Below, piece after piece: positions 9,007-17,779 of a stretch of 43,496 bases of DNA (the stretch's first letter is position 1; each line of letters begins with the position of its first letter). Position numbers and translations under genes: made by a program. The notes under the pieces were generated by a model. The model was not told the origin of the DNA. It did no database searches and worked only from the letters and a program-made list of their open reading frames with translations. This DNA is from Muribaculaceae bacterium (GTDB lineage: Bacteria; Bacteroidota; Bacteroidia; Bacteroidales; Muribaculaceae). The DNA lies in NCBI GenBank assembly GCA_029060725.1, contig JAIDTL010000010.1:1-43496 (forward strand). The letters are read 5' to 3'.

Positions 9007-9960
9007 ATGAGATATACATTGATCATGATTGCTATGGCGTTGTGTGCCACTTGTCTATATGCAAGTGACGATATGCGTCGCTGGGAAGGAGAAGTATTCG
9101 CCGGTCCCAATATAGGAATCGGGAAAACAGAGTACTATGGTTATTATTCCCATATAGAAGATAGTCATCCTCTTATAGGTTATTCTTTAGGTATTGAGGC
9201 TCGCTATAATTTTGAGAAGTTGCCACTTGATGTCGGATTGCGTTTTGCTTTTTCCAAGACCGGCTATAATGAGGAATGGAAATCAGATGGTGATATCTCA
9301 AGCGGATATGAGTCGTATGATTATTGGTCAGAAGAGTACTACAATTCCTTTGTGCTTGCAGCGGTAGGAGATTGGAAATTCAATTTGGGAAAGAGAATTA
9401 CCCCTTTTGTAGGAGTCGGATTTGGAATGGCTTTCAATGAATTTTCAAGTAGTATTGAGACCAAACCATTCATAATGCCAAGAGTTGGATTCAATGTAAA
9501 AGACTTTTTAAGAGTCTCATTGAGTGCCAACTTCTCTGATATGGCTCATAATAATATGGCTTTGACTGTAGGATATCTGTTTGGAAGCATCAATTCCTCA
9601 AAGTACATCAATAAAACTACACCGGAAGCAACCAGCGATCGTGTTCGTAAACTTATCAGGCAGAGCAACGTTTGTAAATGGACGGGTGTAGGTGCAATTT
9701 GCCTGGGCACTCCTATAATGTTGTCGGGATTAGTATTTATTGGTTTTACTTATGGAGAGGCTGCCGGTGCTGCCATTGGCGGTATACTCACTGGAGTTGG
9801 CGGATTAATGACACTGTCGAGCATTCCTCTTTTTATAGTCAGTCATAAAAAGCAAAATGAAGCTATTAGATTAGCCTTGCAGACATCTGCCATGACTCAT
9901 ATTGCTCCGACGGGTAAGCATACATCTACACCTGGTGTTGGTCTATGCCTAAATTTCTGA
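9007..9960 (+). CDS. Outer-membrane beta-barrel-like protein with C-terminal helical hairpin
   Basis: A 317-residue protein of unknown function. A Sec signal peptide is clear (MRYTLIMIAMALCATCLYA, cleavage near residue 19). Residues 25-200 alternate in the manner of small outer-membrane barrels, with strands such as WEGEVFAGPNIGIG, GYSLGIEARYNF, DVGLRFAFSKTGY, ITPFVGVGFGMAF and MALTVGYLFGS. Residues about 225-285 then hold two Gly-rich hydrophobic segments (GVGAICLGTPIMLSGLVFIGF and GAAIGGILTGVGGLMTLSSIPLFIV) that look like membrane helices, which is unusual in a barrel protein. The chain ends in LCLNF, with the terminal Phe typical of BAM substrates. It may be co-transcribed with topA and prfB (12-base gap). 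Family unknown. Confidence 0.7.
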   Translation: MRYTLIMIAMALCATCLYASDDMRRWEGEVFAGPNIGIGKTEYYGYYSHIEDSHPLIGYSLGIEARYNFEKLPLDVGLRFAFSKTGYNEEWKSDGDISSGYESYDYWSEEYYNSFVLAAVGDWKFNLGKRITPFVGVGFGMAFNEFSSSIETKPFIMPRVGFNVKDFLRVSLSANFSDMAHNNMALTVGYLFGSINSSKYINKTTPEATSDRVRKLIRQSNVCKWTGVGAICLGTPIMLSGLVFIGFTYGEAAGAAIGGILTGVGGLMTLSSIPLFIVSHKKQNEAIRLALQTSAMTHIAPTGKHTSTPGVGLCLNF

Positions 9961-9982
9961 TTTTTTTAAGCAATATTTATAA

Positions 9983-11494
9983 CTAATTGATTTTTAATAA
10001 TTGATCTAATATGCCCCGATTGTTGTTCAGTCGGGGTACTTTGCGTTGGCCTCCGAGCTTATGATTGCCGGCATTGGCGAGCCAGTCGTCGAAGAGACCG
10101 GACCGGGCTGTGATGATTTCCGGGGGATCCAGGAAGATAGTGTGTGCCCTTTTAGCTTGATAATCGGAATTTACTTCCTGTAATGTCGTGTCGAGTACTT
10201 CTTGGAATTTCTCTATCGAATTGGGCTCTTTATCCCATTCTATCAACCATTGATGATGTCCGCGACGATTGTTGTGCGCATAGAATGGTCCGGCAGTGTA
10301 ATTTGCTATGCTTGCTCCTGTGGCATCGCATGCCGCTTCGATAGCACGATTGGCATTGTCTTCCATCACTTCCTCTCCGAAAGCATTTATGAAACTTCTT
10401 GTGCGTCCTGCTATCCTGATCTTTACAGGGTCTGTGGCTGTCACAGTCACTGTATCTCCCAAATGATAACGCCAAAGACCATTGCTGCTGCTGATCAGCA
10501 ATTCATACGTATGTCCGGGCTTTACTTCCCAAGCCGGGATTGGATCTCCGCCTCCAAGTGGCTCAAATTCATAGAAGACAGAGCTATCAAGGATTAAAAG
10601 CATCGAATGATCTGAAAAATCATTCTGGAAAGCAAAGAAGCCCTCACTTGCATTATACGTCTCCATGAAGTGTATCTTATCCGGGTCGGTAAGTGCTTCA
10701 TATTCCTTGCGGTAAGGTCTGAAGTCAATACCTCCATGGAAGAAAACCTCGAGATTAGGCCATACGTCGGATATCTTATCAGCACCCTTTATCTTGCATA
10801 CTTCTTTTATGACTGTAAGGAACCATGATGGCACTCCTGATATGTTGGTGATATTTGATTTTGAGGCTGCCCCTGCAAGTGATGGTAGCTTTTCGCTCCA
10901 ATCTTCCATCAATGCTATGCGTTTCTCCGGAACCCTTACCATATCAGCGAGCTTTGGCATCCTGTCGATAAGAGTAGCACTCAAGTCGCCTACCTTGACA
11001 TCTGATTTAAGATTCAGCTCATTCGCAAAACTTCCACCTAATATTAGACTTTTCCCGGAAAATATCTTGCTTTTGGGATTCATCTTAAGATAATGAGCCA
11101 CAACGTCGGATGTCCCCGGATAGTGATTCCTGCGCAGACAGTCGTTGGTGATGGGGACGAATTTAGATTTCCCCCCGCTCGTACCGCTGCTTTGTGCAAA
11201 TCTCTTGCATTTCCCGGGCCATAATACATCTTTTTCTCCTTCTACCATCCGCATCGCATACTGACGTATGTCATCGTATGCCACAGTTGGCACTGATGCC
11301 TGATATGAGGCTACAGGATCTGACGCTGCCAATATATCTCTGAATCCATATTTCCGACCGATTTCAGTGTCGGCAGCTCGATTAAGAAGCCATTCGAGCT
11401 GCTTACGTTGCAGCTCTTCCACGTGACCGCTCCATTTCTCGGTTCGGTTGGCTCGTGATGCAAAAATATGTCTGGCAATGGGTGTGAAATCCAT
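9983..11494 (-). CDS. GH3-family acyl-adenylating protein
   Basis: A 503-residue member of the GH3 superfamily, whose plant members conjugate amino acids to auxin or jasmonate through acyl-adenylates; bacterial members are common in Bacteroidetes but their substrate is not known. Recognisable parts are the N-terminal LLNRAADTEIGRKYGF, the ATP-binding AQSSGTSGGKSKFVPIT (about residues 105-121), ETYNASEGFFAF (about 290-301) and the GLWRYHLGDTV motif (about 340-350). I place the start at the ATG at 11494 (MDFTPIARHIF), because the longer frame from 11545 would overlap yidD. It lies 34 bases after yidD and is probably the last gene of the xseA operon. Confidence 0.88.
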   Translation of the reverse strand: MDFTPIARHIFASRANRTEKWSGHVEELQRKQLEWLLNRAADTEIGRKYGFRDILAASDPVASYQASVPTVAYDDIRQYAMRMVEGEKDVLWPGKCKRFAQSSGTSGGKSKFVPITNDCLRRNHYPGTSDVVAHYLKMNPKSKIFSGKSLILGGSFANELNLKSDVKVGDLSATLIDRMPKLADMVRVPEKRIALMEDWSEKLPSLAGAASKSNITNISGVPSWFLTVIKEVCKIKGADKISDVWPNLEVFFHGGIDFRPYRKEYEALTDPDKIHFMETYNASEGFFAFQNDFSDHSMLLILDSSVFYEFEPLGGGDPIPAWEVKPGHTYELLISSSNGLWRYHLGDTVTVTATDPVKIRIAGRTRSFINAFGEEVMEDNANRAIEAACDATGASIANYTAGPFYAHNNRRGHHQWLIEWDKEPNSIEKFQEVLDTTLQEVNSDYQAKRAHTIFLDPPEIITARSGLFDDWLANAGNHKLGGQRKVPRLNNNRGILDQLLKIN

Positions 11495-11528
11495 GTAAAA
11501 GTTAGATATAGAGTTTAAGTTATTCAGT

Positions 11529-11747
11529 TTAAGGCACCGGATCATAGCCCGAACCTCCCCAAGGATGGCACCGGCATATCCGCTTTATTGTCAGCCATCC
11601 CCCTTTCAATGCCCCATGTTTTCGTATTGCCTCTATGCCATATTGACTGCAAGTAGGCGTGAAGCGGCAACTTGGAGGAGTATGCGGAGAGATGGCATAT
11701 TGATAGAAGCGTATGACTCCGGTAAGAATCAGCTGGGCTATATTCAT
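11529..11747 (-). CDS. yidD: YidD membrane protein insertion efficiency factor
   Basis: A 72-residue member of the small YidD family, thought to aid YidC-dependent insertion of inner-membrane proteins. The hallmark is present: [34 protein letters not shown], with its three conserved cysteines across [13 protein letters not shown] and [15 protein letters not shown] at the C-terminus. An amphipathic N-terminal helix precedes it. It starts 11 bases after rnpA, the common bacterial order. Confidence 0.96.
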   Translation of the reverse strand: MNIAQLILTGVIRFYQYAISPHTPPSCRFTPTCSQYGIEAIRKHGALKGGWLTIKRICRCHPWGGSGYDPVP

Positions 11748-11758
11748 AGTTTACTATT

Positions 11759-12265
11759 TTAACAAATGTCTTCTGCTTTAGGTTGAGGATAAAGCTTTTT
11801 TCTTATCTTCGACAGTGCAGACCCTACTGCTGCATATATACTTTCCATATCAGAGTTTTCAGTATGCATATAGACTATCCCCAGCGACAAAGTGCGTATC
11901 GCAGGGTCTTCTTGTATCTGTTTCCTAAGCGGTTTCCACTGTAATCGGAACGCTTCCCGGATGCGTCTGCGCATAAGGACTCTGTCTACTGCATGTCGGC
12001 GTTTCTTCTTCGGGACTGTAATCATAAATTGCACAGGCCCGGTCAGGTCTGGAATCCTCACGCGAAAAGACCCTTCCAGCTCCTCTTGCGAAAGAGCTCT
12101 GAAGGTTATCCTCAGCGGACCGGAATAGACTGACTTCCCTTTCTGAAAAAGGTCTTGTACAAGGGTGCGATGACGAAGCTTGGAGCTTTTCCGCAAAGTC
12201 AACCTTTCAGGATTGGCAGGAGCATCCTCTTTTGTGTCAAGTATATTGTCAATGATATCAGTCAT
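11759..12265 (-). CDS. rnpA: Ribonuclease P protein component
   Basis: A 168-residue protein subunit of RNase P, which matures tRNA 5' ends. The family signature is the basic stretch KKKRRHAVDRVLMRRRIREAFR (about residues 88-109), equivalent to the RNR motif, preceded by the LRHRTLVQDLFQKGKS substrate-binding segment. It is longer than the E. coli protein (119 residues), with an extra N-terminal leader and C-terminal tail. I chose the ATG at 12265; a TTG four codons earlier is in frame but less likely. The ATG overlaps the HAD gene by 8 bases. The usual rpmH neighbour is absent. Confidence 0.94.
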   Translation of the reverse strand: MTDIIDNILDTKEDAPANPERLTLRKSSKLRHRTLVQDLFQKGKSVYSGPLRITFRALSQEELEGSFRVRIPDLTGPVQFMITVPKKKRRHAVDRVLMRRRIREAFRLQWKPLRKQIQEDPAIRTLSLGIVYMHTENSDMESIYAAVGSALSKIRKKLYPQPKAEDIC

Positions 12266-12911
12266 CTTTGAATGCAAGTTTAAGAATGTCTGATGGAGAG
12301 CATACTATATGATCTGCGTATGCCTTGCGTAGTTCAGTGATAGGACGGAATCCCCATGTCACGCCTACAGAGTCAATGCATGCTCGCCTTGCCGTCTCAA
12401 TATCAACTGCCGAATCCCCTACATGCATGGCTTCACTTTTCCGAGTAGGGTGGGAGAGAAGGATTGCAAAGTCTATGCTTGGATCTGGCTTCACCGGACG
12501 GTCTTCTGTCTGCCCCATTACGGCTACGAATGGAATGTCGGGAAAGAAATAATCGATGATTTTTCTTGCAGCTGACTCATATTTGTTTGTAGCCACTGCT
12601 ACGGCGATATGATTGTCTGTAAGCTGCTGAAGCATTTCAGGAATTCCGGGGTATGGCTTGGTCAGATCTGTACAATGTTGGTCATAATATTCCCTGAATA
12701 GGGTCAGAAGCTCTTCTCTTTCCTCAGGGCCTGCATCAGGTTGAGCGCGTTCTATCAGCTTCTTTACTCCGTTACCGACCATATATGGATAGGCGGCTAA
12801 CGGATGCTCATGGTATCCTTTGGCTTTCAGGGCATAGTTGCACGCCGTGCCCAGATCGGCAATCGTGTCAAGCAGTGTCCCGTCGAGATCGAATATTATA
12901 AGTTTTTTCAT
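12258..12911 (-). CDS. HAD-superfamily phosphatase, phosphoglycolate phosphatase-like
   Basis: A 217-residue HAD hydrolase. Motif I is FDLDGTLLDT (residues 7-16), motif II is in VAVATNKYE, the motif III Lys lies in RPVKPDPS, and the motif IV acidic pair is in HVGDSAVDIETARRA. The alpha-helical cap between motifs I and II gives the Gph/PGMB subfamily, which removes phosphate from small metabolites such as 2-phosphoglycolate; the exact substrate cannot be read from sequence. It overlaps xseA upstream by 4 bases and rnpA downstream by 8, so the three are surely one transcript. Confidence 0.88.
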   Translation of the reverse strand: MKKLIIFDLDGTLLDTIADLGTACNYALKAKGYHEHPLAAYPYMVGNGVKKLIERAQPDAGPEEREELLTLFREYYDQHCTDLTKPYPGIPEMLQQLTDNHIAVAVATNKYESAARKIIDYFFPDIPFVAVMGQTEDRPVKPDPSIDFAILLSHPTRKSEAMHVGDSAVDIETARRACIDSVGVTWGFRPITELRKAYADHIVCSPSDILKLAFKDD

Positions 12912-14323
12912 TTTAAGTTCTTTTTTAAGGTTTGATCTACAGTAGAGAGGATGCTGCCATTGGCAGTGATCGTCTCAAGTATATCACCCGGTTTTGCCAA
13001 ATCCGCATTACTCACGGCTTTTCCGCAGATTTTTGTGATGGAATATCCGCGTTTAAGTGTCGATGCTGGATTTAACACATCTGTTAATTTTTCAAGATTG
13101 TCAAGACGTGTCTTTTCTTTTTCAAGCAGTGATGAAGCTGCGGCCTTCAGCGTATTTGATATTCCTTGGAGCTGGGGGTATTCTATCTGGATACGGGTAT
13201 GTGATGCCATCCTCAGGGTAGTGCTGATCGCTTCAATGCGTATCCGGGCTTTCGAGATAGCGTCGTTTGCTGCGGAAGGAAGGAGTGCGGAAATTGCATG
13301 TAGCTTCATGCGGGCATTCTTTAGTTGGGCATCCGCAAGTGCCGGTACCATTGTCTCTATGCTTTGAAGGCGAATGTGTTCCCCTTTGAGTCGCTCTGAT
13401 GCGAAAGAGGCGATTCTGGAAGCTAAGTCGTATGCCCTTTGCCATGCCATGCCCACTGAATCAATCAGCCATGCCGCAACGGCTGTCGGTGTCTTGCATC
13501 TGATGCATGCGATTTCATCGAGCACGCAGCGGTCTCGCTCATGACCGATACCTACTACAATAGGAAGTGGATAAGTAGCCACGCGTCGTGCAAGGTGAAG
13601 ATCATCAAAACCATTCATATCTGTGGTGGCTCCTCCTCCGCGAATTATGACTACGCAGTCCCAGTGCACAATGCTATTGGTCTGCTCTATAAGTTCGAGG
13701 GCTGCCAATACGCTTTGCGCTGTCCTGTCTCCTTGCATTATAGCAGGGAAGAGCATGGTATGGAATTCCACTCCTACCGGATTCCCTTGAAGCTGATTGA
13801 TGAAGTCGCCATATCCGGCAGCCGTCTCTGATGATATGACAGCGATTTTCAAAGGAGGTTCTGTAATCTTCAGATTCCTGTTCTGGGCGATGACTCCTTC
13901 ACGTTGGAGCGCCTCCAAGATTTCTCGGCGAAGACGTTCGAGATCGCCCATCGTAAACGAAGGGTTTACTTCTCCAATATTGAACGAAAGACCGTAAGAA
14001 CTATGGTAGTTGGCTGCTCCATAAAACATAACTTTCATTCCATTGGAGAGTTCTTTGCCGGTTTCCCTTAGGAATTTGTTTCGGATATGATAGAATCGGT
14101 TGGCCCAGATGGTGGCTCTCATGCGCGCGATAGTGGTGCCTCGTGAGTCTTTTTCGATTAGGGTCATGTAGCAATGTCCTCCGCTTGATGAGAGGTCGCT
14201 GATCTCTGCGGTCACCCATGCGCCCATAAGCACCGGTTCCCGGCTCATTGCAGCTGCAATGTAGCTTGAAAACTTAGAGAGAGTGTATATCGTTGGGCCT
14301 GATTGCCGATTCATTGCTTCCAT
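12908..14323 (-). CDS. xseA: Exodeoxyribonuclease VII large subunit
   Basis: A 471-residue catalytic subunit of exonuclease VII, which degrades single-stranded DNA from both ends. The N-terminal OB fold is visible (VTAEISDLSSSGGHCYMTLIE), then the nuclease core with KIAVISSETAAGYGDFINQL, VVIIRGGGATTDMNGFDD and VVGIGHERDRCVLDEIA, then a long helical coiled-coil region (about residues 290-430) that would bind XseB. No xseB lies next to it; the following gene is the HAD phosphatase. The ATG at 14321-14323 begins 4 bases after a TAAATTTG -7 element on the minus strand, so the message is probably leaderless. Confidence 0.95.
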   Translation of the reverse strand: MEAMNRQSGPTIYTLSKFSSYIAAAMSREPVLMGAWVTAEISDLSSSGGHCYMTLIEKDSRGTTIARMRATIWANRFYHIRNKFLRETGKELSNGMKVMFYGAANYHSSYGLSFNIGEVNPSFTMGDLERLRREILEALQREGVIAQNRNLKITEPPLKIAVISSETAAGYGDFINQLQGNPVGVEFHTMLFPAIMQGDRTAQSVLAALELIEQTNSIVHWDCVVIIRGGGATTDMNGFDDLHLARRVATYPLPIVVGIGHERDRCVLDEIACIRCKTPTAVAAWLIDSVGMAWQRAYDLASRIASFASERLKGEHIRLQSIETMVPALADAQLKNARMKLHAISALLPSAANDAISKARIRIEAISTTLRMASHTRIQIEYPQLQGISNTLKAAASSLLEKEKTRLDNLEKLTDVLNPASTLKRGYSITKICGKAVSNADLAKPGDILETITANGSILSTVDQTLKKNLK

Positions 14324-14327
14324 ACTG

Positions 14328-14335
14328 CAAATTTA
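14328..14335 (-). promoter_or_regulatory. -7 element 4 bases before xseA ATG (leaderless promoter candidate)
   Basis: On the minus strand TAAATTTG is followed by CAGT and then the xseA ATG. With TAnnTTTG lying about 4-5 bases before the transcription start, the first transcribed base would be the A of ATG or very close to it. The -33 box is not obvious, which lowers confidence. Confidence 0.5.
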
Positions 14336-14431
14336 GTGAAAATTTGCGATATTCTGAATAATTAGTGACCTGAATTGCGTTATTTCTGTTTTTTATGAGA
14401 TATATTGGGGCTTATATTCGGAAAAATTCCC

Positions 14432-14439
14432 TAATTTTG
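14432..14439 (+). promoter_or_regulatory. -7 element 4 bases before tamL ATG (leaderless promoter candidate)
   Basis: TAATTTTG, then CATT, then the tamL ATG at 14444. The arrangement mirrors that of divergent xseA. A TTG at 14405-14407 is slightly too far upstream (24 bases) to be a good -33 box. Confidence 0.5.
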
Positions 14440-14443
14440 CATT

Positions 14444-16807
14444 ATGTTTCCATTCAGACAGCGAATACATCATTGCTGGTTGCCGGTATCTGTTTTGATA
14501 CTGGTGATAATTTGTGTTGTCTTATCCGGATGCAGTTCAAGTAAACACGTCCCCGATGGAAGCTACCTTCTCGACAAGGTAAATATTAGAATCGACTCAA
14601 CCGGTAGGGATGAGCAACTTGATGTCGCTGAGATGCAGGCTTATTTAAGGCAGACTCCAAACCACAAGATGCTTTGGAGCATAAAGTTTCGCCTTGGTTT
14701 CTACAATATGAGTGGGAATGACTCCACCAATTGGTGGAATAAATGGATGCGTAAGCTTGGCGAACCCCCTGTAGTCTACGACCCTCAACTCTCAGAAGCC
14801 AGTGCCTCCCAATTGCTCCAGTATTTGGCAAGCAAAGGCTATTTTAATGCTGATGTAGAAGTGGATTCTGTGAAAAACGAAAAGAAGAAAAAGATTGAGC
14901 TCACGTATAATCTTACTCCCGGCCCTCGCAAGGTGATATCAAAGATGGATTATGAGTTTCCGGACTCCACAGTCAAGGCAATTGTGATGGCTGACTCATC
15001 AAAATTCCTCACTTTCCCCGGTCAACCGCTTGCGAGAGATATCCTTGAAAACCAACGTACGATTGTTGCCGATGCTCTTCGAAATAGGGGCTACTTCAAG
15101 TTTGGCAAGGAGAACATTACTTTTGTCGCCGACACTACAGAGGGGAGTTCCGACGTGGAATTGCTGATGAAAGTCAATCCTCCATCCGGTCAGGCTAAGG
15201 ATAGGGAGGATATGTATACGAAATTTATTATCCGCAAAGTTACTGTAATTGCTGATGCAGATGCTATAGATACTGAGAATCCGGCTTTGGCGGTTGCAGC
15301 CGATTCAGTCAATTATCACGGTCTCGAGATTCTTTATGCCGATTCTCGTTATCTTCGTCCTTCTGTCATTGCAGACAACTGTTACCTTGCTCCTGGAGAA
15401 GTGTTCGCTCAGCATAATGTAGACCGGACTTACCGTGCGTTTTCGCGTCTTGGGATTCTGAAGTTTATCAATGTATCATTCATCCCGGTTGGGCATATCG
15501 AGGATAATGGTCTGCTCGATGTATATGTGATGCTGACTCCCGGTAAGTCGCAGACAGCGAGCGTCGAACTTGAAGGAACTAACTCTGAAGGCGACCTTGG
15601 AGTGGCGGTCGGACTTACGTACTCTCATCGAAATATCGGACGAGGTTCGGAGACATTCACAGGGAAAATACGTGGAAGCTATGAGTCGCTTTCCGGGAAC
15701 TTGGAAGGATTGCTCAACAACCGATATATGGAGTATTCCGTCGATCTCGGTCTTTCTATGCCTGAGTTCAAGGCGCCTATATCGCACCGATTGAGGCGTA
15801 TGATTCAAGCCTCAACCGAGATGAATTTCTCGATGAATTATCAAGAGCGACCTGAATATACGCGTGTGATTTCAACTGCAGGCTGGAGCTACAAATGGGT
15901 CGATGCACGCAAGTACAATCGTCATACTTTTACACCCCTCGATATCAACTACGTCTATCTTCCGGCTTCTACCAACGACTTTATCGACCTGATAGCTCCT
16001 GACAATCCTCTTCTTCGCTATAGTTATGAAGACCACTTCATCATGCGTATGGGTTGGCGTTGGTATCATACCAACAAGCGGGAAGCTGCTCCTTGGCAGA
16101 AGTTTATGCAGCGTGATATCTATAATGTCAGAGTGAATGCTGAGATTGCCGGCAACTTGCTGTTTGCGCTATCCAGCATCTTTGACCATCGTAGCAATTA
16201 TCGAGAAGATCCATATAAGATTTTTGGCATACATTATTCCCAATATTTCAAGCTCGAGGCTGATTATGCTCTCCTTCATCGTTTTGACGAGAGGAATTCC
16301 GTGGCATTTCGTGTTGGAGGAGGTGTCGGCATCCCATACGGTAATTCAGAGATGTTGCCGTTTGAGAAGCGATTCTATGGAGGAGGTGCTAATGGAGTGA
16401 GAGGATGGGCTGTACGTACGCTTGGTCCCGGAGCTTATCCCGGGCGTAATTCTGTGAGCGACTTTATCAATCAATGTGGCGACATCCGGCTCATCACAAG
16501 TGCGGAATATCGTGCAAAACTATTCTGGGTTTTGGAATTAGGTGCCTTCATCGACATCGGTAATATATGGACCATACGCGACTATCCATTCCAGCAGGGT
16601 GGCGTCTTTAAGTTTGATGAGTTCTACAAGCAGCTTGCCGCTGCTTACGGTCTGGGTCTGCGTATGGACTTCAACTACTTCCTCCTGCGCTTTGACCTCG
16701 GCATGAAGGCGCATAATCCAGCGATGGGAGAGAATCCATGGCCTCTAATCTCCCCTCGTTGGAAGCGTGACTCCTCCTTCCACTTCTCCATCGGCTACCC
16801 CTTCTGA
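14444..16807 (+). CDS. tamL: TamL-type lipoprotein, BamA/TamA-family outer-membrane barrel
   Basis: A 787-residue Omp85-family protein expected to insert or export proteins or lipids at the outer membrane with a TamB partner. A lipoprotein signal peptide ends in the lipobox LSGC (Cys at about residue 30), the feature that separates Bacteroidetes TamL from proteobacterial TamA. Residues about 35-390 hold POTRA-like repeats (for example SQLLQYLASKGYFNADVEV and VDRTYRAFSRLGILKFINV). The C-terminal half is the 16-strand barrel, with the conserved lid-loop motif in GGANGVRGWAVRTLGPGAY and a final strand ending FSIGYPF. The ATG at 14444 gives a good signal peptide. TamB is not in the window. Confidence 0.92.
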   Translation: MFPFRQRIHHCWLPVSVLILVIICVVLSGCSSSKHVPDGSYLLDKVNIRIDSTGRDEQLDVAEMQAYLRQTPNHKMLWSIKFRLGFYNMSGNDSTNWWNKWMRKLGEPPVVYDPQLSEASASQLLQYLASKGYFNADVEVDSVKNEKKKKIELTYNLTPGPRKVISKMDYEFPDSTVKAIVMADSSKFLTFPGQPLARDILENQRTIVADALRNRGYFKFGKENITFVADTTEGSSDVELLMKVNPPSGQAKDREDMYTKFIIRKVTVIADADAIDTENPALAVAADSVNYHGLEILYADSRYLRPSVIADNCYLAPGEVFAQHNVDRTYRAFSRLGILKFINVSFIPVGHIEDNGLLDVYVMLTPGKSQTASVELEGTNSEGDLGVAVGLTYSHRNIGRGSETFTGKIRGSYESLSGNLEGLLNNRYMEYSVDLGLSMPEFKAPISHRLRRMIQASTEMNFSMNYQERPEYTRVISTAGWSYKWVDARKYNRHTFTPLDINYVYLPASTNDFIDLIAPDNPLLRYSYEDHFIMRMGWRWYHTNKREAAPWQKFMQRDIYNVRVNAEIAGNLLFALSSIFDHRSNYREDPYKIFGIHYSQYFKLEADYALLHRFDERNSVAFRVGGGVGIPYGNSEMLPFEKRFYGGGANGVRGWAVRTLGPGAYPGRNSVSDFINQCGDIRLITSAEYRAKLFWVLELGAFIDIGNIWTIRDYPFQQGGVFKFDEFYKQLAAAYGLGLRMDFNYFLLRFDLGMKAHNPAMGENPWPLISPRWKRDSSFHFSIGYPF

Positions 16808-16877
16808 TCAATTCATAATTCTTTATTAAACACCTTCGTAAGATTTGCTATCAATAATGAGAAATTTGGACAGATTT

Positions 16878-17234
16878 TTAATTGTTGGAGTCAAAATCTT
16901 CAAGATATCGCTCCAGAATAGGAATCATTTCAGGTATATCCGAGACAATGGTAGCCCATATCTTTTGAGGACTCATTGTATAGTAGTCATGTACCATGAC
17001 ATGCCTCATTCCGATAATTGCATCCCATGGCAATTCCGGATGTTCGTTTTTAAACTCTTTGGTTAGCTTATAAGCTGCTTCACCGATAATCTCTATTAGC
17101 TTGGCAAGACCAAAAAATAAGATTCTATCTTTCAGGATGGAATCCAAGGAATGTTTAGGTGTCTCCTCAGAAAGAATTCTTGCTGCATCAAGCATGTGGC
17201 GTAATCTTCCGGGATCTTTAATCTTTTCTCTCAT
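16878..17234 (-). CDS. hepT: HepT-like HEPN toxin (copy A)
   Basis: A 118-residue all-helical HEPN protein of the HepT (DUF86) family, RNase toxins held inactive by the MntA nucleotidyltransferase. The catalytic RX4HXY motif reads R77-HVMV-H82-D-Y84. In studied pairs MntA adds AMP units to the motif tyrosine. Its ATG lies inside the end of the mntA gene (17-base overlap, through the shared ATTTATGAGAGA), so translation is coupled. It is clearly paralogous to copy B at 21338-21685: the motif residues fall at the same positions and the blocks KDPxRL, KLxEIIGEAxYKLT and GMRHxxVHxYY are shared. It converges with tamL. Confidence 0.88.
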   Translation of the reverse strand: MREKIKDPGRLRHMLDAARILSEETPKHSLDSILKDRILFFGLAKLIEIIGEAAYKLTKEFKNEHPELPWDAIIGMRHVMVHDYYTMSPQKIWATIVSDIPEMIPILERYLEDFDSNN

Positions 17235-17535
17235 AAATCAGAATTTTATCTCGGTCAACAGATGCGCGTGCAAATTCCTTAAGACCCTGAGATTCTACAA
17301 GATCGACCTGTCTGCCCAGCAAATGTGAAAGCTCCATTAGCATTCCTCCGATTCTCAATAGTGATACCACACCCTTTGACTCATCGTAGTCGACTAATAT
17401 GTCAATGTCGCTTGTCTGAGTCTCCTCTCCACGTGAGCACGATCCGAACAGCCAAGCTCTTACTACTGGTTTGTCACTGAAATAGTGTTTTATGATAGGA
17501 AATAAATCAAAAATATTCTTATTAACCATATTCAT
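17218..17535 (-). CDS. mntA: MntA-like minimal nucleotidyltransferase antitoxin (copy A)
   Basis: A 105-residue minimal nucleotidyltransferase, the expected antitoxin of the HepT toxin that follows it. The active-site motif GSX10DXD is intact (G31-S32, then D43-I-D45, in FGSCSRGEETQTSDIDILVDY), and the third acidic residue is in GRQVDLVE. Known family members use ATP to AMPylate HepT, which blocks its RNase activity. I chose the ATG at 17535; an in-frame TTG at 17556 is less likely. A matching promoter lies about 90 bases upstream, and the leader between them contains a 9-bp inverted repeat. Confidence 0.88.
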   Translation of the reverse strand: MNMVNKNIFDLFPIIKHYFSDKPVVRAWLFGSCSRGEETQTSDIDILVDYDESKGVVSLLRIGGMLMELSHLLGRQVDLVESQGLKEFARASVDRDKILIYERKD

Positions 17536-17562
17536 GCAAACTTCAAAATAGATCAATTACAG

Positions 17563-17619
17563 TTGACTTAAACCACTTTATAGCTTTATTTAGAATTGTA
17601 TTCGAAAAGCTTAAGTCAA
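17563..17619 (-). promoter_or_regulatory. Inverted repeat in the leader of mntA-hepT copy A
   Basis: TTGACTTAA (17563-17571) and TTAAGTCAA (17611-17619) are perfect 9-base inverted repeats 39 bases apart. The outer arm begins within about two bases of the predicted transcription start, so the mRNA 5' end could fold into a stem with a large loop, or the arms could be paired operators. No function is known. The 17536-17840 intergenic region otherwise holds only the two divergent promoters and a palindrome at 17825-17834. Confidence 0.4.
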
Positions 17620-17625
17620 TAAATG

Positions 17626-17657
17626 CAAAGTTAGCAATTATTTTCATATCTTCCAAA
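17626..17657 (-). promoter_or_regulatory. Promoter of mntA-hepT copy A
   Basis: On the minus strand TTTG (17657-17654) is followed after 20 bases by TAACTTTG (17633-17626). Both boxes match the Bacteroidetes consensus exactly. The start would be near 17621, giving an 85-base leader. Confidence 0.7.
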
Positions 17658-17779
17658 TATAACGGAGAAGATAATCGTTCAAGGATAATTATAAACTGTA
17701 TATTTTAGAACTATAGTGTGACTTATTGATGGCATACACATCAAATAATTAAGATTAACTAAAATTTTAGGTGAGAAAA

